A DNA stretch of 64,000 nt from Tuctoria greenei (taxonomy: Eukaryota; Streptophyta; Magnoliopsida; Poales; Poaceae). Shown piece by piece: positions 35,599-46,222 of the stretch (positions are counted from its first letter, which is position 1; the number at the start of each line of letters is the position of its first letter). The notes under the pieces were generated by a model. It was not told where the DNA came from. It did not search any database and saw only the letters and a list, made by a program, of their open reading frames with translations. A program made the position numbers and the translations under genes. Location of the stretch: contig JAYESD010000005.1 of NCBI GenBank assembly GCA_036927565.1, forward strand, positions 152,416,023-152,480,022. Direction: 5' to 3'.

Positions 35599-36240
35599 TG
35601 TTGACGGCTGTTATATACTAATTTCAACCGTCAATATAATTCAGTTATGTGGGTGAAATATCATTTCTCGCACACATCACCTTTCCATTTAACCTATTTC
35701 CACTTATCCTTGGACAAATAGTGCATGCAGGCAATTTATGCAGGAATTGAGTTAAAAGAGGGGGAGCAATCCTATAAAATATCATCCCAGCAAATGAAGC
35801 ACCGACATATGGCACCACATGGATCAAATGGCCCACAAATAGAATTATCTGAGGCCATCCAACACTGTATGACCTATATCAGTAAAGGGGACCCGCCTGT
35901 CAGGGACCTGGAGAAAACACATCCACAACAGAGCCCTGACCAGGTCGGCTAACCTCCCTAGTCGACCAACTAGGTCCTGGTGCCAAACTCGGTAAATCAA
36001 CACGTGTTGGCTCCTCCCGGGTTCCTGAAGATGATGATGACTGATTCGCATGCTTTTGGTGGCGGGAACCAACCCTTCTCCACCTATAAATAGGACCTCC
36101 TAACCTCACTTCACACACAAACACACACCAGTTGAGTATTCATTCTATTGTATCCTTTATTCTCCATAGGTTTAGAGGAGTTTAGGCTGTAGAGAGAAGA
36201 TTCTCTAGTCCTTAATCCAAGTTAAGCCAAACTCACAGCC
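35599..36240 (+). repeat. Athila 3' LTR, right end approximate
   Basis: It starts TGTTGACGGCTG after a purine tract. The first 40 bases contain a near-perfect dyad (TTGACGGCTG / CAACCGTCAA). A TATA box (TATAAATAG) lies at about 36084. No second LTR is in the window, so the 3' end, placed at a CA near 36237-36241, is a guess. Confidence 0.6.
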
Positions 36241-36250
36241 AAAAGTTCCC

Positions 36251-36535
36251 ATGGACATAGATACAGCCTTGTTGCACTACCTGTTTTGCGAGACATGTTC
36301 TGAGACACAACCTCCCATGGACATCGCTTCTTCCTCACAGTACCAGTTTGGTGAGCCAATCTCTCAACCACAACATCCCGTGGAGATTGCGTCTTCATCG
36401 CAGAGTGCCATACATATGTATCTCAATGACCCTAGTTCGACCAACAAATTTATTGATGGGTTTGAAGTGAATGACCTGTTTATCAGTGACATATATGGAC
36501 TTGGTGACTCAGGGAATGTCCCCAACAAACAGTAG
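36251..36535 (+). CDS. Possible host-gene last exon or gene fragment, 94 codons
   Basis: I do not recognise the protein securely. The frame opens at ATGGACATAG and ends with TAG. It contains an internal repeat: PPMDIASSSQ and then HPVEIASSSQ, 24 residues apart. It ends in an acidic tail (NDLFISDIYGL). The composition (Ser, Gln, Asp, Pro) resembles the activation tail of a plant transcription factor, which is only an impression. It does not look like any retroelement protein. The next 200 bp look like a 3' untranslated region. An LTR lies directly upstream, so earlier exons may have been cut off. It could also be a chance ORF. Confidence 0.35.
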   Translation: MDIDTALLHYLFCETCSETQPPMDIASSSQYQFGEPISQPQHPVEIASSSQSAIHMYLNDPSSTNKFIDGFEVNDLFISDIYGLGDSGNVPNKQ

Positions 36536-36734
36536 TTTCATTCATTCTATCCAGCTTCTAAATAATATGGCCAGTCCCTTGTCAATGTACTTTTCAATAA
36601 CAATTACAAGTCTAGTGGTCTAACTTCATTTCTTGGGCTTTGTATCTTTAAATATATCAAGACGTTGCATTGTAAACATTGGAAAATCTATAAAACATCA
36701 TTCATATAGATGGGAATGACTAGTATGCAATGTC
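36536..36734 (+). other. AT-rich DNA downstream of the possible exon
   Basis: No coding signal is seen. The composition is that of a plant 3' untranslated region or intergenic DNA, ending at the MITE. Confidence 0.35.
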
Positions 36735-36913
36735 ATCTATGGTGCAAGCATGCAATCATCCACTCCCAACCATTGGATGTCCATCCTAGGGTGGTTGCAT
36801 TTTTTCACTTAACTCCCTTCATGTGGTGGAGGGAGTTAAGTGAAAAAACATACCCACCCTAGGATAGACATCCAATGGTTGATGATAGATGATTGCATGC
36901 TTGCACCATAGAT
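36735..36913. mobile_element. Hairpin MITE, 179 bp
   Basis: The two halves are almost exact reverse complements. The outer 26 bases (36735-36760 and 36888-36913) are a perfect terminal inverted repeat beginning ATCTATGGTGCAAGC. The inner arms continue with few mismatches down to an 11-bp centre near 36825. There is no coding capacity. The target duplication is unclear, because the palindromic ends (CTATGG / CCATAG) allow a TA duplication as in mariner-type MITEs. No longer direct repeat flanks it. Confidence 0.8.
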
Positions 36914-37246
36914 ATATATGTATTGTGCAAAGAAATGAATCTACGGATGTGTGTTGCATTATTCTCACTACAAGATACTATGAAGCAATGCGATTTTGCG
37001 ATGTTTGATAGGCATATTCCTTGATAGTGTTTATGTGCCCATATTTTATTTTCTATGTTGCCCCTTCAATATTTGCTACAGATACAATGATGCAAACAAC
37101 TGGTCTAGCATAGTTTTTTCTCAGTGCGTGTATTTTGAAAAATGGAAGTAGGAGCTGCACATTGATATACCAAGTTAATGCTGATGTCACAATATATATC
37201 GCTCCTGCCTTGTCATGCAGTTGTAGTAAAAATTTAGAGATGTTCC
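36914..37246. other. Unassigned DNA between MITE and chromovirus
   Basis: No gene is seen. CACTACAAGATA at 36966 resembles a CACTA terminus but is unsupported by subterminal repeats. The last five bases, GTTCC, nearly match GATCC beyond the chromovirus. Confidence 0.4.
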
Positions 37247-37577
37247 TGTAACGCCCTAGGTATGAACACCTTGGACGCTTCTAAAAACATTTAAACACTA
37301 CCACTAAGTAAGAAAAATATTAAAAATTTCGGCAAAGTCTCCTTTGAAAACTCTATCATCCGCGGGCAACAGAAGACAATAATATGCATAACATTATATA
37401 GCAACACTACTAAACTCATATTCATTCTCACAAGTAAATTAAAGACTCAGATAACCACACCACATTCTCAACGACACAAAAGTATGTAATTAACTAAGAA
37501 TTTTAATAAACTAAACTTATTAAATGGTTTGCGTGCTCAAGTGCAGATGCTACCCTCTTCCCAATGCATGCTTGATC
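37247..37577 (-). repeat. Chromovirus 3' LTR remnant (331 bp of about 1793)
   Basis: It matches 42442-42772 of the full LTR and ends sharply at 37577. To the right, coding sequence of pol follows directly. The upstream about 1.46 kb of this LTR and the end of the internal region are missing. Confidence 0.9.
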
Positions 37578-40500
37578 TTATTCTCAATGTGTCTAAGCAC
37601 CCTCTCAGATGCCTCAAAAATCCTTAATGGATGAGACACAACTGATAGATCTTGCTCAATAGTCGCTGGCTCTACGACTACGTGATGCTCTGGATCCCTC
37701 AGATACTTCCTCAGCATTGAGACATGAAATGCATTGTGAACCCCTCTCATTGACTTTGGCAACTCTAATTGATATGCTAATTTTCCCACTCGTTGCTTGA
37801 TAACAAAAGGTCCAATATATCCTGGACTAAGCTTTTCCTTAGTACCAAATCTCACAACACCCTTGGTAGGCGACACCTTTAGAAGAACCTCATCACCTTC
37901 TTGAAACTCCAAGTCTCGTCTTCTAATGTCAGCATAGCTCTTCTGCCTACTTTGTGCTGTCAGGATGTGTTCTCGAATTTCAATAACTCGCTGAGTCGAT
38001 TGTTGAACCCAATCTGGACCCAAAACAACTTTCTCACCAACTGCGTCCAAACAAAGGGGCGACCTACACTTCCTTCTATAAAGAGCCTCATATGGTGCAC
38101 ATCCAATGCTAGAATGATAGCTGTTATTATAAGAGAACTCCACAAGAGATAAGTGATCCTCTCAACTTCCTTGCCAAGATAGTACGCATGATCTGAGCAT
38201 ATCTTCCAGGGTTTGAATCGTACACTCTGACTGTCCATCAGTCTGAGGGTGGAATGCGGTGCTCATCCTTAGTGTTTTGCCCAACGCTAATTGTAAGCTC
38301 TCGCACAGCTTAGAGACAAACTTAGCATCCCTTTCTGAAACAATGGTGCGGGGTACAATATGCAGTCGCACTACTTCTCTCATATAAATGGGCACCAAAT
38401 CGCTCACTGAACTAGATGACCGAATAGGAGTAAAATGATATACCTTACTAAGACGATCAACTACGACCCAAATAGTATCTCGTCCTCTTGGAGAACGTGT
38501 TAAGCCAACAACAAAATTCATAGTGATATCCTCCCATGGCCACACGGGAACCTCGAGAGGCTATAATTTCCCAGCGACACTCTTATGCTCAGCCTTCACT
38601 CTTTGGCAAACCCCACATGAAGCCACATACTTTGCTACATCCACCTTCATTCTCTTCCACCAATAGATTTTCTTCAAGTCATGGTACATCTTATTCTCTC
38701 CAGGATGTACGGTATAACGAACACAATGTGCCTCCTTGAGAATATCTTCTTTAACTTGAGATCTTTGTGGCACACATAAGCGACCACGAAACCAAACAGC
38801 CCCAACCGTGTCCAAAGTGAAATCTCGTACCTTTCCTTCTCGAATTCATTTCTTAACATCTAGCAACAAGCGATATTGTCGTTGTGCCTCTAAGACTCAT
38901 TTTGGGGTACCTGACGATATGATTAGTTGAGTCTCTACCTCCGCAACTCCAGAATAGCAATAAGAAATATCCATCCGCTCAAAATCAGCTATTAATGAAT
39001 TCATAGTAGGTGGAATAGCTCTACGACTTAATGCATCAGCCACCACATTTGCTTTACCAGGTATGTATTGGATATTCATGTCGTAGTCCTTTATCAACTC
39101 CAACCATCTCCGTTGCCTCAAATTTAAGTCCTTCTGAGTGAATATATACTTCAGACTCTTATGATCAGTGAAAATGTCACATGACTCCCCATATAAATAA
39201 TGTCTCCATATTTTCAACGCGAAAACTACAGAAGCAAGCTCTAGATCATGGGTGGGATAATTTTGTTCATGCATCTTTAGCTATCTTGAGGCATAAGCAA
39301 TCACTTTTCCTTCTTGCATAAGTACACAACCAAGTCCCACGCGAGAGGCATCTGAATAGACGATGAAACGTCTACCAGTCTCAGGAAGGGCAAGGATAGG
39401 AGCAGTAATCAACTTCTCCTTCAATAACAACGCTCACATTCTTGAGTCCACAAGAACTTGCCATTCTTTTGAGTAAGTTGTGTCATAGGCGTAGCAATGT
39501 GAGAGAAATCCTTTACAAAGCGACGGTAATAACCAGCCATACCCAAGAAACTCCTAACCTCCTTGACATTGGTTGGTCTTTCCCATTCAACTATTATAGA
39601 AACATTGCTTGGATCAACCGAGATGCCATGTTGATTAATTACATGACCTAGGAAGCTTACTTCCGTGAGCCGAAATTCACACTTCTTCAATTTTGCATAG
39701 AATTTATGAGTCCTTAGAGTCCCAAGAACTCTCCTCAAATGTTTCTCAAGTTCTGCTTCGGATTTGGAGAAGACGAGTATATCATCAATAAAGACCACTA
39801 CAAACTCCTCCAATCCATGAAGCATATTATTCATCGTCTCCATAAAGTATGCAGGTGCATTAGTGAGGTTAAAGACATAACACTGAACTCATAATGACCA
39901 TACATGGTGGAAAAAGTTGTCTTCTCAATATCCTCCTCTCAAACAGGAATATGATTATAGCGAGATTGAAGTTCGATTTTGGAAAAGACTTTGGCTCTTA
40001 TTAATCGATCAAATAACACATCAATGTGAGGTAATTGATACTTGTTCTTAATCGTCACAACATTTAAACCACGATAATCCACACACATACGCCAACTTCC
40101 ATCTTTCTTCTTAGTGAACAATACTGGAGCTCGCCAAGGTGAAACACTACAGCGTATCAACTTCTTAGCCAATAGATCATCCAACTTCTTATTCAACTCC
40201 TCTTGAAAAGGATGAGATATTCGGTAGGGAGCTATGGTTACAGGGCGGGTACCAGGTATAAGATCAATGCGAAACTCCACTTCTCGCTTAGGTGGCATTC
40301 CTTGCAACTCATCAGGGAAGACATGGGATAGTCTCGTAGTACTGGAATATCCTCAAGCACCAATGCCCTTGTCTTCTTTCAAACAAGGCTCCATAGAAGC
40401 CTGTCTTTACAGGATAATGACCAGGAAAAAGATTTGCCATCACAGATAAAGAGCGAAGAGGTGCATCCGCTAGAAAAGTGATAATTTTCCCAGATGGTGC

Positions 40501-40832
40501 CTCTAACATAACGTTTTTCCAAAACAAGATATAATAGCTCGATAGCAGTATAGCCAATCCATGCCCAGGATAACATCAAAAACCGGTAGTGGAATCACCA
40601 TTAGATTAGCTACAAATTCGTCATCTCCTATAGAAATAGTGCACCCAAGACACACGACATAACTAGAAACCAAGCCCCCGGGAGAACTGACATGAACTGG
40701 CTGAGATATATCTTGACTAGAGATATTTGTCTTTCTTACAAAATCAGGTGGAATGAATGAAAAGCTAGCACCCGAATAAAAAAAAAACATGAGCATCATG
40801 AGAGTCAACATTGACAGTACCTGAAACCACAT
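37550..40832 (-). pseudogene. pol: Chromovirus pol, disabled and fused to LTR
   Basis: The domains, from right to left, are as follows. Protease at 40832-40503: its catalytic Asp is replaced by Tyr in FYSGASFSF, beside a T run that also shifts the frame. RT at 40307-39421, with FIDDIL near 39780 and a frame gap near 39850-39940. RNase H at 39274-38897 (TDHKSLKYIF). Integrase zinc domain at 38815-38561 and catalytic core at 38545-38162, where the second Asp reads Glu in SERDAKF. The integrase C-terminus and the start of a chromodomain-like tail lie at 38143-37580. The last codons (HALGRG) and the stop at 37550 are LTR sequence, a result of the deletion junction at 37577. Confidence 0.9.
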
Positions 40833-42228
40833 CTGGGCGACCCAAAGAGGATTGTGTTGGCATGGTGTAGACTCCAGCAGGAGCGGAAGAAGACCCGCCT
40901 ACAACATGCTGAGGAGACTGAGCTGGAGGAGTAGGCTGCTGTATTGGGACATGTGGAGCAGGAAGCTGAGGCGCGGGCCAGTAGTAGCCTGATGGAGGAA
41001 AAGGCTGCTGAGGGAACTGGTAATGCAGAGCTGACAGACCAGTCATCATCTGAATGGTGCCGCGAGGAGCATTAACTCTCGGAACTGAACCCCTAGAGCT
41101 AGCCATAGAAATGGGTCCTGGTGAGGAAGAATTTGCCCTTTGCCACTTGATAATAGAATCTGGATTTTTCTTGCAAACTAGAGCCACATGTCCCTCTCTC
41201 CCACAGAGATGGCAGGTTCCAGAAAAACCACACCCTGAAGCACAATGAGGCTTCCCACACTTGAAACAAATCAAACCCGTCCCTGGAACAGGACGCATAA
41301 ACGAAGCACCCGTAGTGTGCTGCCCCGTGGAAGATTGAGCACCTGACTGTTTGGTTTTGAAAGGTTGTTGAGAGGAGTTGTTGGTCTTAGGCTTCTTGAA
41401 AGAGGTATGTTGAGAGGACTCTCCGCCCTCATGATGAACCCTCTTATGATCATTTCCACCATTACTCTCATTCTCATTATGTTTCTTCTGCAGGGCTCTA
41501 AGTTGAAACTGAGTCTCCATACCTCTAGCCTCCTCAACTGCTGTGATGTATGTAGTGGGAGGGTTCCTACCTATCACCTCTATGTACCGAGCGTTAAGTC
41601 CCATGAAAAACTTCCTAGATTTCTCACGCTCATTGCTTGCAACACTAGGCACAAAGCAACGATGTTGCTGAATTCTTGCTCATACTCATCCACCGTTTTG
41701 TCCCCATGTTGGATATGGTTCAGCTCATCATTCATCTTGTCTTTGAAGGAATATGAATAATATTTAGCCCTAAACTGTGCCAAGAATACCTCCCAAGTGA
41801 TAGCACCACGAGCAGGAGTCCAAGCGTCACATACTCCTACCCACCAAATACCAGCTTGACCTGTCAACTGGTAAGGAATGAATAAGATAATCTCCTCCTC
41901 TGCCATACTACAAGCAGTCATGACCTTCTCCATCTTTTGTAGCCAATCAGCGCCATCAGTAGGTGTTCCAGAACCGTCAAAGGTGTCCAAACGCATAGAC
42001 ATCTACACAGTGAACATCATTTTCTGGACCACGACATTGCCACCCTGAGCGATAGGAGCTTCAATAGCCACTGAGTGTTCCTCCCCCTTCTACCTCTTTG
42101 TTTACTTGGTTTACTTGTTCGTTATCATCCTCCTAGTTAGCATCACCTCTACCGCGACCACCACCACCACGACCTCTACCGCGACCTCTTCCACGTGCAG
42201 CAACACGTGCACTCCGTCTCGGTGGCAT
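40833..42228 (-). pseudogene. gag: Chromovirus gag, frameshifted
   Basis: The likely start is MPPRRSARVAARGRGR at 42228, an Arg/Gly-rich N-terminus typical of this group. A stop near 42133 and a frameshift break it before the retrotransposon gag domain at 42002-41640 (ADWLQKMEKVM ... WEVFLAQFRAKYY ... MNDEL ... TVDEYEQEF). A frameshift near 41650 leads to a basic, Gln/Ser-rich region and a zinc-knuckle region (CFKCGKPHCASGC then CHLCGREGHVALVC, about 41185-41270). A Pro/Gln-rich segment (about 40880-41060) joins the protease. Gag would form the capsid and bind RNA. Confidence 0.88.
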
Positions 42229-42424
42229 AATTCTAAAGTACATGAAAAGTATAATTAAATAATATATCATCATAACAAAAATAAACACAAGAAAAAATGC
42301 AATGAAAGTAAGAACGGAAGGTATGCCCATGAACCCATCCTATTGTGCATAAGTGTGTCAATTTTAGATCAAATTTTTTTTTTTCTTGCTAGTCATTAGA
42401 ATCTATAAGTAAACTATAAAACCT

Positions 42425-42440
42425 AGGCTCTGAGTACCAA
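42425..42440 (-). other. Primer-binding site of the chromovirus
   Basis: On the minus strand TTGGTACTCAGAGCCT follows the 5' LTR by one base. It resembles the methionine-tRNA type site with small differences. Confidence 0.7.
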
Positions 42441-42441
42441 C

Positions 42442-44234
42442 TGTAACGCCCCAGGTATGAACACCCTGTACGCTACTAAAAACATTTAAGAACTACCACT
42501 AAGTAAGAAAAATATTAAAATTTTTTGCAGAGTCTCCTTTGAAAACTCTATCATCCGCGGGCAACAGAACACAATAATATGCATAATATTATATAGCAAC
42601 ACTACTAAACTCATATTCATTCGCACCAGTAAATTAAAGACTCAAATAACCACACCGCATTCTCAACGACACAAAAGTATGTAATTAACTAAGAATTTTA
42701 ATAAACTAAACTTATTATATGGTTTGCGTGCTCAAGTGCAGATGCTACCCTCTTCCCAATGCATGCTTGATCAACAGGTACCTAAAAAACCAAACAAACA
42801 CAAGAGTGAGTAAAAATACTCAGCAAGTACTCTTAGAGCTTGAAGAACATTAGAGTCGATTGAATGGAACATAGCGATACGTGAACTTGAAATAATGAAC
42901 AATGAAATAGTAGTTTCCATCTGAAAAGAAAGACACTTGAATCCTCCTTAGCATTTACCGGTAAAGCCGAGCAAGTAGGGCCAACACTTACTCACAGGAA
43001 CTTGAATATATATATAAGAACCACTCCGGACTTAACCGGTACTTGAATGATGATTCAATGAACAACTTGAATCTTGAAGTTCAATGAAAGAATCATAAAG
43101 CAATTGAATCTTGAAAACTCAAATAACGAATCAACGATACGAGGGAAATTAATAATGAGCAAATCACACATATCATAAAACAACTCATCATGCACTTGTC
43201 TTAACCTCGACGAGAATCCGTAGATGTCCTTTCTACACCGGAAGCCTCAAAGCCTATAAATATAAATTCTTTCATTTACTTAACCGATTAATGTAAATGA
43301 ATACTTTATGAAAATATATAAAACAAATATTTTTTCTAATAATTCACCTCAATCTAAACTGTGATTTAATCTGACTTATGCAACTGTACTAAAATTCTAC
43401 GATTTAGTTATAGATTACTCTTGATAAGACGTGCTTGAATTATAAATCAACATATTTTTTCCTTTAGCATTTGCTGCTCCTACTGCAGCACCGCAGCATC
43501 CTTCAAGCAGCAAGAAGCAATCAGACTTAAACAAGCAAACAGCGGCAAGAAAGCAAGCAAGCAGGCGGAGCAACTCACGATACTTGCAAACAGGGGCAGA
43601 GAAACCGGCATGCTAATGTTAAGTATCACATGATTTTATTTTATTTTCTTTTACCCGGCAGGGCTGCAGGATCAGAAGCACAAAACAGAGACAGACGCAG
43701 CTATATGAGGGGAAAAAACATACGGCAAGACAATCAACATGCAGAGGGGAAAAAACTTACGGCAAGGGCAATAGCAGATTCGCAGTGGCAGCCGGCGGAA
43801 TCAGGCAGCAGCAAGTCGGCAAGCAGACGACCAGCAAAGCGGCTCCCTTTCCCCGGCAAGGCAGCAGCTCCACCTCTTCGACGGAGAGCAGTAGCAGGAG
43901 CTACTTCTCCATGGCAAGCAACAGAGATGGGGAAAAGAAAATTACGGGGAGGTATGGCGGCGCTGGGAGAGAGGTATAGGGTTTCTTTTTTAAATATTAC
44001 CTGTATAACCTAGTTTTACATCTAATGATCTATAATAAACAAATCCGCAATCAACTCATCCCTTCTCCGAATCAAGCGTATGAATATTAAAATGAAATTT
44101 TCTCGACGAGCTCTATGTATCTACGGTCTCCGATCGTCCATCGGAACAAAACTTTAAGAAGTCAAAATTTAGTCAACCCGTTGTATTCGTGGCGGGAACA
44201 TCTAATTTTTTTTTAAAGTGTTCAGGATATTACA
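42442..44234 (-). repeat. Chromovirus 5' LTR, full length (1793 bp)
   Basis: Its ends are TGTAACG (left) and ATTACA (right). The left 331 bp match the 3' LTR remnant. The region 43450-43960 has many short GCA/GCAAG-type repeats. The ORF at 43630-44013 lies wholly in the LTR and has no recognisable domain. Confidence 0.9.
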
Positions 44235-44404
44235 GATCCAGATGTCGCGTTAAGATAGTTTTGAACACGACTTGCTTAGCCACATCATCCAGGGTGCCCT
44301 CGTTTCTCCATCGTAGCGCACCACGGCGTCGTGACACCATTCTAATAATCCTCTCACTCATGCAGCCTCAATCGCATAGAGATATATATGACTATGGACC
44401 TTTC
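44235..44404. other. Unassigned 170 bp between chromovirus and Tat-B
   Basis: I recognise nothing here. It ends where homology to Tat-A gag starts (CTCTGGAAGGAG), so a deletion breakpoint lies at about 44405. Confidence 0.4.
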
Positions 44405-46222
44405 TACTCTGGAAGGAGTAGGAGGAGGCTGTTCAGCCCTAGCCATGCACCTGCTCATGGTTAGATGGCCACAGAAGTTCCGGCCACACCTGCCGGAAAA
44501 ATTCGACGGGACTGTCAACCCCGCTGAATTCCTTCAGGTATACTCCACTGCAATCTTGGCAGCTGGAGGAAACGAGGCTGTAATGGCCAATTACTTTCCA
44601 GTGGCCTTAACCAGGACCGCCAGGTCCTGGTTTATGAGCCTTCCAACCAACTCTATCAACAGTTGGGAGGAGCTGTGCCGTCAGTTCACTGCCAACTTCG
44701 GGAGTTCATACACCCAACCAGGCATTGAACTAGACCTTTTTGCAGTCGTGAAAAAAGAGGGAGAATCTTTGCGGTCCTTCATCCTGAGGTTCTCTCAGGT
44801 ACGCAACACAATCCCTTCTATCTCAAGCGCTTCTGTCATTGTGGCATTCAGACAGGGCGTACGGGACAAGAAGATGTTGGAGATGCTGGCGATCAAAGAG
44901 ATCACTAGTGTCACGGAACTCTTCAGCCTGGCAGACAAATGTGCCAGAGCTGCGGAGGGCCGTGAAATGCACTCCAAACCAGCCTCGGAGGATCACAAGA
45001 AATCCTCCAAAGAAGAAGCCACTACCTTCGGGGGTGGCAAGAAGAAAAAGAAGACCAACGGCAAGAAGAAGCCATCGACCAGCACATCCAACGTTGCAGC
45101 TGCTGCAACTCCTGGTGGCCGGGGGCCACGCCCCGAGAAGCAACCTCGACCGTCTTCCGAAGACGGTGGTAAACCCAAAGTGTGGTGTCCCATTCACAAA
45201 ACGGGCAGCCACGGTTTGAAAGACTGCCGAGAGGTCCAAAACCTTGCCGAGCGCTACAGCAAGCGCCGGGAAGGGTCCCCTTTCCGACAGAGGGAAGGAA
45301 AACAGAAGGTCGACGAAGCTCCGGCTGAAGAGGAGTTAAGGTTCAGGATCCCAAAAAGGTCCTGAAGGCCGTCTACACCTCCGTCGATGATGACTCTAAC
45401 GTCTCTGACAACGAGCGTCGGAAAACCATGAACACCATTTTTGGTGGATCATGGGACATCACCTCCCGTCGCGTCATCAAGACTATGCGGCGGGATATGG
45501 CCGCTGTAGCTCCTACAGCTAGACCGGAGCCACATCGAAAGTGGATGGACACATCCATCACTTTTGATGCTTCAGACTGTCCTCGAAGCATGGTCGGAGC
45601 TGGACAGTTACCTTTGATGGTATCTCCCACCATCAATAACATCCAGCTCTATCATGTTATGGTGGACGGAGGTTCGGGGCTGAACCTCATAAGCTTTGAA
45701 GCTTTTACCAAGCTCCAGCTCCGACCTTCGGATCTCCAGCCCTCTCGACCTTTCTCTGGAGTAGGTCCGGGGGCCATTACCCCACTCGGAGCTATAACTC
45801 TCCCCGTTACCTTCGGGACACGGGAGAAGTATCGCACCGAGAAGTTGGTCTTCGACGTCGCTCAGATCAGCTTACCATTCAACGCCATCTTGGGTAGACC
45901 TGCCCTATACAAATTTATGGCAGCTGCTCATTATGGATACCTGGTGTTGAAGATGCCAACACCAGTAGCCGTTCTCCGGATCCGCGGAGATCGCACCGCC
46001 GGAGTAACTGCTCTGGAGGAGCTCCATGCACTCACCACGGCGCAAGAGGAGGACTCCAGACAGGAGCAAGCTCCGAAACCCCCGAGCATTCGTCAACGAG
46101 GCTCAACCTCTGCACCCCGTGTGCAGCCAAGCGGCGACACCGACATTCCCATCAAAGTCGTCCAAATTGGCTCCGATGCCGCTCAAACCACCCGTATATC
46201 GAGAGGGTTGAAAGACAAATAG
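44405..46222 (+). pseudogene. gag-pro: Tat-B gag-protease, 5' end missing
   Basis: The gag domain begins inside the capsid region. Its frame is open through the Lys-rich linker and the Cys/His element (WCPIHKTGSHGLKDC, about 45184-45228). A 1-bp deletion near 45340 shifts the frame and gives a stop at 45363-45365. The protease frame (45428-46222) is open and carries Asp-Gly-Gly-Ser in MVDGGSGLNLI (about 45664). It ends at TAG 46220-46222 in the context DK-stop-EL, the same place as in Tat-A, and RT follows in the same frame. Confidence 0.9.
46220..46222 (+). other. In-frame TAG between protease and RT, shared by Tat-A and Tat-B
   Basis: GACAAATAGGAACTCG occurs in both copies (13902-13904 in Tat-A). 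The codons on either side stay in phase. It could be a readthrough signal, the end of an intron (the AG could be an acceptor), or an inherited mutation. Confidence 0.55.

Larger units (their letters stand above)
8926..36240 (+). mobile_element. Athila-like Ty3/gypsy element, interrupted by three younger insertions
   Basis: Visible pieces are 8926-10613, 22550-25055 and 35485-about 36240. They join exactly when Tat-A and Copia-B are removed with one copy of each target duplication. Its left part lies beyond Copia-A and the window. The pieces contain an Athila-type protease, a spacer with a TATA box, a second ORF typical of grass Athila-like elements, another spacer, a purine tract and a 3' LTR. 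No reverse transcriptase or integrase lies between protease and second ORF, so this copy looks like a non-autonomous derivative. The right LTR end is uncertain. Confidence 0.7.
37247..44234 (-). mobile_element. Chromovirus (Tekay/Del-like Ty3/gypsy) on the minus strand
   Basis: Reading leftward: 5' LTR (44234-42442), primer-binding site, gag, protease, RT, RNase H, integrase, a partial chromodomain-like tail and a truncated 3' LTR (37577-37247). The outer ends are TGTAA...TTACA, flanked by GTTCC and GATCC, a plausible 5-bp duplication with one mutation. All genes carry stops or frameshifts. The integrase-chromodomain order and the LTR start TGTAATATCC support a chromovirus. The Tekay/Del assignment is inference. 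Confidence 0.9.

Noticed and set aside
36966..36985. CACTACAAGATACT as a CACTA left terminus
   Set aside because: There are no repeated subterminal motifs, no matching right end in the window, and short matches are expected by chance.
43630..44013. 127-codon ORF with many Ala, Arg and Ser
   Set aside because: It lies inside the chromovirus 5' LTR, with no domain and biased composition.
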